Counted from the first letter of the stretch, positions 8,332-17,169 are shown. The stretch is 64,000 nucleotides of DNA from Caldinitratiruptor microaerophilus (GCF_025999835.1 NZ_AP025628.1:806001-870000), one strand, 5' to 3'. Notes: a model not told the origin generated them from the letters alone. Translations and numbers: made by a program.

Positions 8332-9069
8332 ATGTCGTTCCTCGAGCAGTACGGCGAGGCCGTCCGGGAGCAGCTGGAGTGGATCCTGCGCACCCAGGCC
8401 GAACCCATCCGCCAGGCGGCCGCGCGGGTGGCCGACACCGTGGCGGGTGGGGGCGTCGTCTTCACCTTCGGCACCGGCCACTCCCACTGCATCGCAGAGG
8501 ACGTGGTCTACCGTGCCGGCGGCCTCGTGCCGGTCGACGCGATCCTGGAACCGAGCCTCACGGGCAACCAGGACGTGACCAAGAGCGAGTACCTGGAGCG
8601 GCTCGAAGGGTTCGGGCGGATCATCCTCGAGCACCGGCGGGTCCGGCCGGGCGACCTCCTCATCGTCATCTCGAACTCGGGCCGCAACGCGGCGCCGATC
8701 GAGGTGGCGATGGAAGCCCGGGCACGCGGCATCCCCGTGGTGGCGATCACGGCGCTTCCCTACTCCCGCGCCGTGACCTCGCGCCACTCCTCGGGCCGAA
8801 AGCTCTACGAGGTGGCGGACATCGTCATCGACACCGGCACCCGGCTCGGCGACGCGACGGTCCGCCTGGAGGGGCTCGACCAGCCAGTGGGCCCGACGAG
8901 CGGCATCGCCGGCATGTTCGTGGTGCACGCCGTCATGGGCACCGCAGCGGAGCTCCTCCTGTCGCGCGGCATCACCCCGCCCGTCTGGGAGAGCGGCAAC
9001 CTCGACGGAGCCAGCGAGCGCAACGCCAGGCACATGGACCGCTACTGGGGGCGGATCCGCATCTGGTGA
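8332..9069 (+). CDS. SIS-domain protein, paralogue 2
   Basis: This is a 245-residue SIS-fold protein. It shares FGTGHS, YRAGGLVPV, ISNSGRNAAPIE and the terminal region with the upstream paralogue, including matching VTSRH-SG-K-LYEVADIVID segments. The middle differs: this copy has TGNQDVTKSEYLERLEG where the other has a shorter loop, so the substrates may have diverged. The ATG at 8332 follows a GGGGTGGGG ribosome-binding site; an in-frame GTG at 8323 is less likely. It is 15 bp downstream of paralogue 1. Confidence 0.85.
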   Translation: MSFLEQYGEAVREQLEWILRTQAEPIRQAAARVADTVAGGGVVFTFGTGHSHCIAEDVVYRAGGLVPVDAILEPSLTGNQDVTKSEYLERLEGFGRIILEHRRVRPGDLLIVISNSGRNAAPIEVAMEARARGIPVVAITALPYSRAVTSRHSSGRKLYEVADIVIDTGTRLGDATVRLEGLDQPVGPTSGIAGMFVVHAVMGTAAELLLSRGITPPVWESGNLDGASERNARHMDRYWGRIRIW

Positions 9070-9090
9070 GCCGGCGGTGGGGGTGAGCGA

Positions 9091-9834
9091 GTGGAGGTCA
9101 GGGTGACCACCTCGGTGGCGGCGTTCCACGACGAGGCCGCTTCCTTCGTGAGCGAGCGGGTCCGCCAGAGCCCGTCCGCCGTCCTGGCCCTGCCCACGGG
9201 CTCGTCCCCGGTCGGGATGTACCGGGAGCTGGTGCGGCGGGTCCGGGACGGTGTGCTGGACCTGAGCCGTACAGTTTGCTTCAATCTTGACGAGTACCTG
9301 GGGCTGGGTCCGGACCATCCCCAGAGCTACGCGCAGTACATGCAGCACCACCTCTTCGGACACGTCCGCGTGGGCCGCCACCACATCCCCGACGGGCTGG
9401 CGGCGGACCCGGACGCGGAGGCGCGCAGGTACGAGGAGCGGATCGTCGAGGCGGGCGGCTTCGACCTGGCGATCCTCGGGCTCGGCCCGAACGGGCACAT
9501 CGGCTTCAACGAGCCGGGGTCGCCCCCGGACAGCCGCACCCGGGTAGTCGAGCTGTCCCCGGCGACCCGCCGGGCCAACAGCCGCTTCTTCGGCAGCGTG
9601 GAGCTCGTGCCCCGGCGGGCGATCACCGTGGGCATCGGCACGATCCTCGAGGCGCGGGAGATCCTGCTCCTGGCCATCGGGCAGGGCAAGGAGCGGGTCC
9701 TGCGTGCCGCACTGGAGGGACCGGTCACCGCGCAGGTCCCGGCCTCGTTCCTGCAGCGCCACCCCCGGGTGACGGTCCTGGTGACCCCGGACCTGGCCCG
9801 GCGGGCCGGGATCGGGCAGCGCGTGAGCCTGTAG
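9091..9834 (+). CDS. nagB: glucosamine-6-phosphate deaminase
   Basis: This is a 247-residue NagB-family enzyme converting glucosamine-6-P to fructose-6-P and ammonia. LPTGSSPVGMY (residues 34-44) binds phosphate, CFNLDEYLGL (63-72) contributes the catalytic Asp, and GPNGHIGFNEPG (132-143) contains the active-site His and Glu. The length matches short Gram-positive NagB proteins that lack the E. coli allosteric extension. The GTG at 9091 follows a GGTGGGGGTGAG stretch. With NagA it completes the route into glycolysis. Confidence 0.94.
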   Translation: MEVRVTTSVAAFHDEAASFVSERVRQSPSAVLALPTGSSPVGMYRELVRRVRDGVLDLSRTVCFNLDEYLGLGPDHPQSYAQYMQHHLFGHVRVGRHHIPDGLAADPDAEARRYEERIVEAGGFDLAILGLGPNGHIGFNEPGSPPDSRTRVVELSPATRRANSRFFGSVELVPRRAITVGIGTILEAREILLLAIGQGKERVLRAALEGPVTAQVPASFLQRHPRVTVLVTPDLARRAGIGQRVSL

Positions 9835-9871
9835 ACGCCTTACTTGAATGGATCCTCAGGGGGAATGTTCG

Positions 9872-10150
9872 TTGGCGGTCGAGCGCACCGTGACGGTGCA
9901 GCATCCGGAGGGGCTTCACGCCCGGCCGGCGGCGATGTTCGTCCAGATGGCCAGCCGCTATGCAAGCGAGATCGAGGTTGAGGCCAAGGGCCAGAAGTCG
10001 AGCGCCAAGAGCATCCTCGGGGTGCTCAAGCTCGGCGTGAGCCGGGGCGAGGCCGTCACCATCCGGGCGACGGGCGCGGACGAGGAGGCCGCGGTGGAGG
10101 GCCTCGCCGCTTTCCTGGCCGGCGAGGCGGACAGGGGGGCCACATCGTGA
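9872..10150 (+). CDS. ptsH: phosphocarrier protein HPr
   Basis: This is a 92-residue HPr. EGLHARPAAMF contains the His (residue 16) phosphorylated by Enzyme I, and SAKSILGVLKLG carries the regulatory Ser of Gram-positive HPr (Ser46 region), the target of HPr kinase. The TTG at 9872 is preferred because AGGGGG (9858-9863) lies 8 bp upstream and gives the usual family length; the in-frame ATG 9848 would add eight residues and leave no ribosome-binding site. It overlaps ptsI by 4 bp. Confidence 0.93.
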   Translation: MAVERTVTVQHPEGLHARPAAMFVQMASRYASEIEVEAKGQKSSAKSILGVLKLGVSRGEAVTIRATGADEEAAVEGLAAFLAGEADRGATS

Positions 10151-11805
10151 GCGTGCGCCTGCAGGGGGTGGCGGCCGCGCCGGGGCTGGCGCTCGGCCGG
10201 GCGGCTCTCTGGCACCCCCGCGCCGGACACGGGCCGGAAGCCCCCGGCGACGGGGCGGCGCCCGGCGACCCGGAGCAGGCGATGGCGCGCTACCGGGAGG
10301 CGGCCCGGCACGTCCGGGCGGAACTCGAGTCCCTGCAGCAGGTCGTGGCTGGACGGGCGGGAACGGAAGCGGCCGCCATCCTGGGCGCGCAGGCCCTCAT
10401 GGCGGAGGACCCCGAGCTGGCGGCCGAGGTGGAGCGCCTCCTCCGCCACGGGACGCCCCTCGCCCGGGCGGTCCGGGAGGCCGGCGAGGCCATGGCGGCC
10501 CTGCTGGACGCCCTGCAGGACCCGTACCTTCGCCAGCGGGCTGCCGACGTCCGGGACGTGACCGGCCGCATCGCGGCCGCGCTCGCCGGGGGGGAGGAGG
10601 CGCCGCCTGCCCCGTACGAGGACACGGTCCTGATCGCCCCGGAGATCCCGCCCTCGGCGGTGGCGCGGCTGGACGTCGGGCGCGTGCGGGCCATCGTCAC
10701 CGCCGGCGGCGGGGCCACGTCGCATGCCGCGCTCCTGGCCAAGGGGCTCGGCATCCCCGCCGTCATGGGCTGCAGCGGGGTCTTGGAGGCCGCCACGGAA
10801 GGGGACGCGGTGGCGGTCGACGGCGACGCCGGCAGCGTGCTCGTGCGCCCGGAACCGGCGGAGGAGGAGGCCTTCCGGAGGCGGGTGGCCAGGGCGGCCG
10901 AGGAGGCAGCCGGGCTGGCCCGGCTGCGCGACCTGCCGGCGGTGACGGCGTACGGCCGGAAGGTCATGCTGGCGGCCAACCTGGCCCGGGCCGCGGAGGC
11001 CCGGGCGGCGCTGGAGGCCGGCGCGGAAGGGGTGGGCCTCTTCCGGACGGAGTTCCTCTTCCTCGACCGGCCGGACCTGCCGGGCGAGGAGGAGCAGTTC
11101 GCCGAGTACCGGGCCGTGGCCGAGGCGATGGCGCCCCGCCCCGTGGTGATCCGCACGCTGGACATCGGGGGGGACAAGTTCCTGCCGGCGCTGCCGCTGC
11201 CCCGTGAGGAGAACCCGTTCCTGGGCTGGCGGGGGATTCGCCTCTGGCTCGACCGCGAGGACCTGGCGGTGCCCCAGATCCGGGCGCTCCTGCGGGCGGC
11301 CCGCCACGGGGAAGTCCACATCCTGCTGCCGATGGTCGCCGACGTGTCGGAGGTGCGCCGGGCCCGGGCGCTCATCGAGCGGGTGCGGGCAGGGCTCGGC
11401 GAGGCGGCGGGTCCGTACAAGCTGGGCATCATGGTGGAGGTGCCGGCGGCGGCGCTGGCGGCCGACCGGCTGGCGGCGGAGGCGGAGTTCTTCAGCATCG
11501 GCACGAACGACCTGGTGCAGTACACCCTGGCGGCGGACCGGGGGAACCCGAAGGTGGCGGCGCTCTCCGACCCGCTCCACCCGGCCGTGCTGCGGCTGAT
11601 CGACATGACGGTGCGCGCGGCGCACGCCCGGGGGATCCCCGTCGCCGTGTGCGGCGACGCCGCGGGGGACCCGCGGGTGATCCCGGCGCTGGTGGCGCTC
11701 GGCGTGGACGAGCTGTCCATGCCGCCCGCGGCGATCCCGGCGGCGAAGCGGCAGGTGCGGTCGCTGACGGAGGCGGACGTGCAGGCGGCGATCCGGGGGC
11801 TTTGA
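10147..11805 (+). CDS. ptsI: PTS Enzyme I (phosphoenolpyruvate-protein phosphotransferase)
   Basis: This is a 552-residue Enzyme I that autophosphorylates from PEP and charges HPr. The N-terminal HPr-binding/swivel domain ends in GGGATSHAALLAKGLGIP with active His193. The PEP-binding TIM barrel has EGVGLFRTEFLF, TLDIGGDK, the GTNDLVQYTLA loop and the catalytic-region CGDAAGD near the C-terminus. The length is slightly under the usual 570. The GTG start overlaps the ptsH stop (GTGA). Having the general PTS proteins inside an amino-sugar operon suggests they are co-induced by amino sugars. Confidence 0.95.
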   Translation: MSVRLQGVAAAPGLALGRAALWHPRAGHGPEAPGDGAAPGDPEQAMARYREAARHVRAELESLQQVVAGRAGTEAAAILGAQALMAEDPELAAEVERLLRHGTPLARAVREAGEAMAALLDALQDPYLRQRAADVRDVTGRIAAALAGGEEAPPAPYEDTVLIAPEIPPSAVARLDVGRVRAIVTAGGGATSHAALLAKGLGIPAVMGCSGVLEAATEGDAVAVDGDAGSVLVRPEPAEEEAFRRRVARAAEEAAGLARLRDLPAVTAYGRKVMLAANLARAAEARAALEAGAEGVGLFRTEFLFLDRPDLPGEEEQFAEYRAVAEAMAPRPVVIRTLDIGGDKFLPALPLPREENPFLGWRGIRLWLDREDLAVPQIRALLRAARHGEVHILLPMVADVSEVRRARALIERVRAGLGEAAGPYKLGIMVEVPAAALAADRLAAEAEFFSIGTNDLVQYTLAADRGNPKVAALSDPLHPAVLRLIDMTVRAAHARGIPVAVCGDAAGDPRVIPALVALGVDELSMPPAAIPAAKRQVRSLTEADVQAAIRGL

Positions 11806-11958
11806 GGGCCTCAGGAAACCCCGATCAGCTCCCGCACGGTTCCGAACCGAAGAACTGCCCCGGCGACCAGGACCGTGCTGGCGACCAGCAGCCACCGTCC
11901 CCAGGGCTTGTCCGGCCGGGCGATGAACGCCCACAGGCCGGCGGCCGGGTGGTTCCAC

Positions 11959-12498
11959 CTACCGCCCCCACAGCCCCCGCCCGGCCCGCCGCGCCTCCCA
12001 CTCGCAGAGGACGAGCAGGTCGCGGTAGTCCGGGTTGTCCGGGAAGGAGGCCACGCGGGCCAGACCGCGACGGATGACTTCTGCGTTGACAAAGTCACCC
12101 CCTGCCGCCCATACCCAGGCCAGCGTCCGCCCGTAGGCGTCGCGAGGGCTCCGGCCCGGCGCCACGAGAACCTGGCGCCCCTCCAGGTAGCGGCGAAGGG
12201 CGGTTGCGGCCTGCCGGCCGTAGTGCTCGGGCGGGCGGCGGGGGTCGACCGACTCGGGCGCGTTCACGCCCAGGAGCCGCACGATCTGGCCCCCGGCCGT
12301 GACGAAGGTGTCGCCGTCGACCACCCGCCGGACCGTCACCGGCTGGCTCTCCTCCGGGGCCGGCGGCGCGGCCGCGCGGCACCGGTCGGGCTCGAGGGAG
12401 CCCGTCAGGGCCCTCGCCCCCAGCGCCCCCAGGAGAACGGTCGCGGCGAACGCGATCGTGCGCCCCCGCGGCTGGGACCACCAGGCCAGTCGCCCCAC
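11959..12498 (-). CDS. thermonuclease-family (SNase-like) protein, membrane-anchored
   Basis: This staphylococcal-nuclease-fold protein is about 179 residues from GTG 12498; the longer frame begins at TTG 12558, inside an AT-rich promoter-like patch. A hydrophobic segment (IAFAATVLLGALGARAL) is followed by the SNase core VRRVVDGDTFV, VRLLGVNAPES, DAYGRTLAWVW and an EVIRRGLAR segment. The catalytic Arg/Glu pair is represented by the R of VRLLG and the E of APES. It is probably an exported or membrane-tethered nuclease. It converges with ptsI and is divergent from the nucleotidylyltransferase gene. The segment after its stop has hydrophobic coding-like sequence (see findings). Confidence 0.8.
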   Translation of the reverse strand: MGRLAWWSQPRGRTIAFAATVLLGALGARALTGSLEPDRCRAAAPPAPEESQPVTVRRVVDGDTFVTAGGQIVRLLGVNAPESVDPRRPPEHYGRQAATALRRYLEGRQVLVAPGRSPRDAYGRTLAWVWAAGGDFVNAEVIRRGLARVASFPDNPDYRDLLVLCEWEARRAGRGLWGR

Positions 12499-12703
12499 CC
12501 CCGGTTCCCCGTGACCGTTCGCACGGATCGGCGGTACGGGGTCGAGAATATATAACAAAGACTTCTAGAACTGGGGTGAAAATCCTCTCCGCGCCGAACG
12601 AGGGCCAGTGCTCCCGGGAGCGCCTGGAACCGATGTCCGCAAGCCGCCGTACCCTGGCCTAGGCGTTGGATGCGCACGTTCCGGGAACCGGGGGGATTGT
12701 CCA

Positions 12704-13765
12704 GTGAAGGCCCTGCTCCTGAGCGGTGGGACCGGGAGCCGGCTCCGTCCCCTCACCTACACCTGCCCCAAGCAGCTGATCCCGGTTGCCAACAAGCCGG
12801 TGCTGTACCGCGCGCTCGAAGCCATCGGCGCGGGCGGCATCGCCGACGTGGCGGTCGTGGTGGGTGAGGCCGCGCCGGCCGTCATGGCTTCGGTGGGGGA
12901 TGGCTCGCGGTGGGGGCTCCGTGTGACGTACCTGCGGCAGGACGCGCCGAGGGGCCTGGCCCACGCGGTGGCGATCGCGGAAGAGTTCCTGGCTGCCGAC
13001 CCCTTCGTTCTCTTCCTGGGCGACACCTTGCTGAAAGACGGTATCGGGGCTGCCGTCACGCGCTTCCAGGCGACCCGTCCGGACGCGCTCGTCGTGGTTG
13101 GACGGGCCGAGGACCCCGGCCGGTTCGGGGTCGTTGAGGTGAAGGGCGGTCGCGTGCACCGTCTGGAAGAGAAGCCCAGAACTCCCCGGAGCGATCTGGT
13201 GCTCGTGGGGGTGTACGTGTTCGGCCCCCGGGTCTTCGATGCCGTCCGGGCGATCCGGCCGTCCGCGCGCGGGGAACTGGAGATCACCGACGCGATCCAG
13301 CAGATGGCGGACTGGGGATGCACCGTGGACGCCCACCAGGTCGCGGGCTGGTGGAAGGACATCGGGACCCCCGAAGACTTGCTCGATGCGAACCGCCTCC
13401 TCCTCGAAGACGTCGAGACGGAACTGCGGGGGCTGGCGGAGGAATCATGGATCGCCGGGCCCGTGCGCCTGGGGGCCGGGACGGTCGTGCGGCGGAGCAC
13501 CGTCCGGGGACCCGCCGTCATCGGGGAGGGCTGCCACATCGAGGACGCACACGTCGGGCCGTTCACGTCGGTCGGGGACCGCTGCACGCTACGCCGGGTG
13601 CAGATCGAGAACAGCATCGTCCTGGAAGGATGCGTTCTCGATCGCGTCGCGTTCCCCGTCGTGTCGAGTGTACTCGGGCGGGAAACCGTCATCGGGTGCG
13701 GAGGGACACCCTCACGGGGCCTCGGGCTGGTGGTCGGTGACCGAAGCCGGATCTGCCCCGTTTGA
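12704..13765 (+). CDS. glucose-1-phosphate thymidylyltransferase, long form
   Basis: This is a 353-residue nucleotidylyltransferase that would make a dNDP-hexose from hexose-1-phosphate. LLSGGTGSRLRPLT (residues 5-18) is the nucleotide-binding loop and CPKQLIPVANKP (20-31) the substrate loop; FLGDT is the metal-binding Asp motif. The C-terminal third is a left-handed beta-helix of hexapeptide-like repeats, typical of the long RmlA form found in secondary pathways. GTG 12704 lies 7 bp after GGGGGGA; the frame from 12608 adds an unlikely leader. It opens the glycosylation locus and may supply an activated sugar to the transferases downstream. Confidence 0.88.
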   Translation: MKALLLSGGTGSRLRPLTYTCPKQLIPVANKPVLYRALEAIGAGGIADVAVVVGEAAPAVMASVGDGSRWGLRVTYLRQDAPRGLAHAVAIAEEFLAADPFVLFLGDTLLKDGIGAAVTRFQATRPDALVVVGRAEDPGRFGVVEVKGGRVHRLEEKPRTPRSDLVLVGVYVFGPRVFDAVRAIRPSARGELEITDAIQQMADWGCTVDAHQVAGWWKDIGTPEDLLDANRLLLEDVETELRGLAEESWIAGPVRLGAGTVVRRSTVRGPAVIGEGCHIEDAHVGPFTSVGDRCTLRRVQIENSIVLEGCVLDRVAFPVVSSVLGRETVIGCGGTPSRGLGLVVGDRSRICPV

Positions 13766-13827
13766 GCCGTCGCGCACCGTCAGCGGCGGCAGGCGGGGAC
13801 CTGCGGCCGCCAGGACCGGAGGCGGCT

Positions 13828-14673
13828 TCACTCGAGCGTGTTGATGCGGATCTCCAGCGTGGTGGGGTGTCCCGCCACGGCGGACCGGTACCCGACGCGG
13901 GCGAACGCCGCGAAACGATACGGTACCAGTGCGACGAGCTGGTCGGGCGCGACGACCGTCTCGGCGCCGTCGACCAGGAAGTGAGAGCCGTCCGGGCCGA
14001 GTTCGAGCCGTACGACCGCGGCGAACCCGCCGGTGTTGTTCACCCACACCGTGTAGGTCGTGAACTCGCCCACGGCGCGGACCTGGCTGCCGGCAAAGGT
14101 GTCCCCCGTGGCGACCGTCTCGACTCCGGGGGGTGGGGGAGGCAGGACCTCGAACACGACGGTGAAGCGCGGAGCGAGGGAAGGGGTGGGGGTGAACCGG
14201 CTGACGAACCTCGCCACGTTGTCGGTGGTTTCGTTGCCGGACCGGATCATCACCCCGAAGTTCGGAAGCAGGCCTGATTGCCAGGCCGCCACGAGTCCGG
14301 TGACGTCCCAGGATTTGAACAGGCCCGCCTCGGAACCGAACGACAACGTGGCCACCGGCACCGGGTCGAAGCCCGGCTGCGAGCTCCACGCGGTTCCGAC
14401 CTCCGTCCACGGCGAGGTGAGCCGGTAGGCGGCGTATGGCGTCGGTGGCGCCGGTTGTTCACTGCTCGTCAGGAACAGGTCCAGGGTGGCGCTCAGCACG
14501 GTGGCGCCTGCGGGGATCGCCGCGGAAGGGAAAGGAGCCCGGACGAGGCTCCGGAACACCGCGCCGCCCAGGAAGCCGGCGAGAAGGGTGGGCGTGGACG
14601 GAAAGCTCCGGCTCGGTTGCGAGCTGTCCACGTAGGTGGTCTGCGTCGCAGGGATTACTGCCGTCCCTGGCAT
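13828..14673 (-). CDS. DNRLRE-like protein with C-terminal DUF6385-type domain
   Basis: This is a 281-residue protein. Residues 1-170 resemble the DNRLRE/carbohydrate-binding-type beta-sandwich (LDLFLTSSE, YRLTSPWTEVGTAWSSQP, SWDVTGLVAAWQSG). After a proline linker, residues 185-281 match the C-terminal domain of the repeat protein at 17195-17947 (VRLELGPDG... VALVPYRFAAFARVGY against VRLQLSADS... FFVPYKFVKYAKIQY). There is no signal peptide, as for many spore-surface proteins made in the mother cell. It lies 34 bp downstream of the methyltransferase on the same strand. A structural or glycosylated surface protein is inferred. Confidence 0.65.
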   Translation of the reverse strand: MPGTAVIPATQTTYVDSSQPSRSFPSTPTLLAGFLGGAVFRSLVRAPFPSAAIPAGATVLSATLDLFLTSSEQPAPPTPYAAYRLTSPWTEVGTAWSSQPGFDPVPVATLSFGSEAGLFKSWDVTGLVAAWQSGLLPNFGVMIRSGNETTDNVARFVSRFTPTPSLAPRFTVVFEVLPPPPPGVETVATGDTFAGSQVRAVGEFTTYTVWVNNTGGFAAVVRLELGPDGSHFLVDGAETVVAPDQLVALVPYRFAAFARVGYRSAVAGHPTTLEIRINTLE

Positions 14674-14707
14674 CCTGAACCCCCTGAGGTCGCCCTTCCC
14701 TGGCGGG

Positions 14708-15709
14708 TCAGGCGGGCTTGCGGATGGCGCGGAACACGTACTGCACCACGATGGCCTCGGTGGCGTAGGTGGGGGAGACCATGCCGAGGGGTGCGAGGGC
14801 CTCGCAGAAGCGTTCGACCAGCGACGTGAGGTCCGGCGTCGTGTTCGCCGCGAGCTGGACGATCATCAGGCCCGCCGACTCGAACATCGAGACGATCTCG
14901 CTCAGCGTGAAGAAGCGGAGATGGGTGCGATCCAGGATGCCCGCCGGCTGATAGGGCCACGCGCCGCCCAGGAGCGCCGCCACGACGCTGAAGTGGTTCA
15001 CGTTGGGGATCGAGGCCACCACCGAGCCATCCGCCGACAGGTAGCGAAGGTGGCGCTTCAGGACCTCCCAGGGGTCCCGCAGGTGCTCCAGCACGTCGCC
15101 GTAGACGATGCAGTCGAAGTAGCCGGCGGGGAAGGGGAGGTCCAGCTTCTCCGCGTCCCCCACGAAGACCTGGTCCAGACGGGCGCGGGCCCGCTCGGCG
15201 ACTTCTGGAACCACCTCGATACCGATCACCTCCGTGCTACCCCTCGCCTTCAGTGCGGCCCCGAGCCGGCCGGCCGCGCACCCCACGTCGAGGACCCGCC
15301 GGACGCCTGCCGGGATGAGGGACAAGAGGGTGCCGTGCACGTGTTCGTAGTAGTCCTCCGGTTTGCCGGCCACCGAGGCCCCGACCGCCCCGGCGTCGAT
15401 GCGGGCGATCAGGTCACGGGCCCGCTCGACCACGTCCTCTGCTTCGCCGTCCGAAGGCCAGTGCGCCACGGGCACGCCCGCCCGGGCCAGCGCGCGCTGG
15501 GTCGCAGGTGGCAGGTCCGCCCCTTCCAGGACCACCACGAGGTTGACCTCCCCCACCAGCGCCTCCTCGATCACCGCCGCCGGATCCCGCCTGGCCGTGT
15601 ACAGGCCGGTGGCGGAGTGGCCGAGGACGGAGAGCGCCCACGCCAACTGGGCGACGCGGTTGGCGTCGGCTGCCTCCGTACCGGGGGCCACGAGGAGTAC
15701 CTTCACCAC
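14708..15709 (-). CDS. class I SAM-dependent methyltransferase with N-terminal extension
   Basis: This is a 333-residue protein. Residues 1-110 form an unrecognised alpha/beta region (KVLLVAPGTEAADANR). Residues 125-300 are a Methyltransf_11/23-like domain with the SAM loop VLDVGCAAGRLG, the acidic strand-2 end VIGIEVV, and FDCIVYGDVLEHLRDP. The DRTHLRFFTLSEI segment is typical of methyltransferases in glycan clusters. It is divergent from the glycosyltransferase-methyltransferase fusion and upstream of the DNRLRE protein gene. It probably methylates a glycan or a glycosylated surface protein. The GTG at 15709 follows GGGAGGGAAGG. Confidence 0.85.
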   Translation of the reverse strand: MVKVLLVAPGTEAADANRVAQLAWALSVLGHSATGLYTARRDPAAVIEEALVGEVNLVVVLEGADLPPATQRALARAGVPVAHWPSDGEAEDVVERARDLIARIDAGAVGASVAGKPEDYYEHVHGTLLSLIPAGVRRVLDVGCAAGRLGAALKARGSTEVIGIEVVPEVAERARARLDQVFVGDAEKLDLPFPAGYFDCIVYGDVLEHLRDPWEVLKRHLRYLSADGSVVASIPNVNHFSVVAALLGGAWPYQPAGILDRTHLRFFTLSEIVSMFESAGLMIVQLAANTTPDLTSLVERFCEALAPLGMVSPTYATEAIVVQYVFRAIRKPA

Positions 15710-15765
15710 CCTTCCCTCCCGTCCGAAAGGCGCGTATGCATGGAGGTGCGAAAGGGGGCTACAGC

Positions 15766-17139
15766 GTGCGGATCAGCATCGTGATCCCGACCTGGAACCA
15801 GTGGGCGGTCACCGAGCGGTGCCTGCAGGCCCTCGCGCGCCATACCCCCCAACCGCACGAGGTGATCGTGGTCGACAACGGTTCCACCGATGGCACCCCT
15901 CAGATGCTGCGCAGTCGCTTCCCGGCGGTGCGGCTGGTGCAGAACCCCGTGAACGTCGGGTTTCCGAGGGCGGCCAATCAGGGGCTGCGGGCGGCCAGCG
16001 GGGACCTTCTGGTCCTCCTCAACAACGATACGGTGGTGACGCCCCGCTGGCTCACCTGCCTCATCCGGTGCCTGGAGGAGGCTCCACAGGCGGGTCTCGT
16101 CGGGCCGGTGAGCAACGCCGTCTCGGGTGTGCAGCAGGTGAGCGTCGCGTACGCCTCGCTGGCGGACATGGAGGCCTTCGCCACGCGCTTCAACGGTCCG
16201 GATCCCTCCCGCTGGCGCCAGACCGTCCGCCTGGCAGGCTTCTGCCTGCTGCTGAGCCGGCGCCTGTACGGGTCGGTCGGACCTCTGGACGAAGCCTTCG
16301 GGCTGGGGAACTACGAGGACGACGACTACTGCCTGCGCGCCATCGCGGCGGGCTACCGTGTCTGGGTCGCCGGGGACGTGTTCGTGCACCACGACGGCAG
16401 CGCGTCCTTCCGCCTGGACGGAGACCGGTACCGGCGGCTCCTGGCCCGGAACCGGGCGCTGTTCCTGCGAAAGCATGGACTCCGCCGCTACCGGTGGAAC
16501 CCAGACCCTCACCTGGCCGCCTGGTTGCCGGGTTCGCCCCGGCGCGTCGTGGACGTGGGGTGCGGCCTGGGTGCCACCGGCCTCGAGCTCATGCGCCGTG
16601 GTGTCGCGGAGGTCTGGGGCGTGACCTGGGATCCTGCCGAGGCGCGGATTGCGGGACGGCTCCTGCACCGCGTGGTCCTCGTCCCGGAGAGGACGGGCCT
16701 GCCCCCGGGAGAGATCGGCCCGTTCGCCGGCGCCGTGATCTCGGGCGGGCTGGACGAGTTCCCGGACCCCGTCGCCCTCCTGGCCCGGGTGCTCGACCTG
16801 CTCGAGCCCGGCGCTCCCCTGGTGGTGCAGGTTCTCAACGAGGGCCATTACTCGTCCCCCCGCTTCCGGTCATACCTGCCTGCGGGCCTGCCGGCTCCGG
16901 AGGAGGGCGTGGAGGGGGTGCCGGTGCGGCGCCTCCGGCTCGACGAGTTCCTGGGGACCCTGCTGCGGCTGGGGCTCGAAGGGATCGAAGTGGGAACCGT
17001 GCATGCCCCTCCGCCGGCAGCGGTCGAGCCGGCAGTCCGATCCGTCGCCGCTCAGGTCGCAGGGCCCGGCGAGCACCCCGAACAGGTGTATGCCGACCTG
17101 TGCACGTGGCGCTTCGTGGCGCGCGGGCGCAAGCCGTGA
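15766..17139 (+). CDS. GT2 glycosyltransferase fused to a methyltransferase domain
   Basis: This is a 457-residue two-domain enzyme. Residues 1-250 are a rhamnosyltransferase-like GT-A domain: SIVIPTWNQ, VIVVDNGSTDGTP (nucleotide-binding Asp), LLNNDT in place of DXD, and GNYEDDDYCLRAI as the catalytic-base region. Residues 260-455 are a Rossmann methyltransferase with VVDVGCGLGATGLEL as the SAM loop and a weaker remainder. GTG 15766 has AAAGGGGG 8 bp upstream; the ATG 15736 has none. A fusion of this kind suggests glycosyl transfer followed by methylation of the same glycan. The acceptor is unknown; the neighbouring repeat protein is a candidate. Confidence 0.85.
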   Translation: MRISIVIPTWNQWAVTERCLQALARHTPQPHEVIVVDNGSTDGTPQMLRSRFPAVRLVQNPVNVGFPRAANQGLRAASGDLLVLLNNDTVVTPRWLTCLIRCLEEAPQAGLVGPVSNAVSGVQQVSVAYASLADMEAFATRFNGPDPSRWRQTVRLAGFCLLLSRRLYGSVGPLDEAFGLGNYEDDDYCLRAIAAGYRVWVAGDVFVHHDGSASFRLDGDRYRRLLARNRALFLRKHGLRRYRWNPDPHLAAWLPGSPRRVVDVGCGLGATGLELMRRGVAEVWGVTWDPAEARIAGRLLHRVVLVPERTGLPPGEIGPFAGAVISGGLDEFPDPVALLARVLDLLEPGAPLVVQVLNEGHYSSPRFRSYLPAGLPAPEEGVEGVPVRRLRLDEFLGTLLRLGLEGIEVGTVHAPPPAAVEPAVRSVAAQVAGPGEHPEQVYADLCTWRFVARGRKP

Positions 17140-17169
17140 GCGAGATCTCTCGCCCGTATGTGGTCGCGG

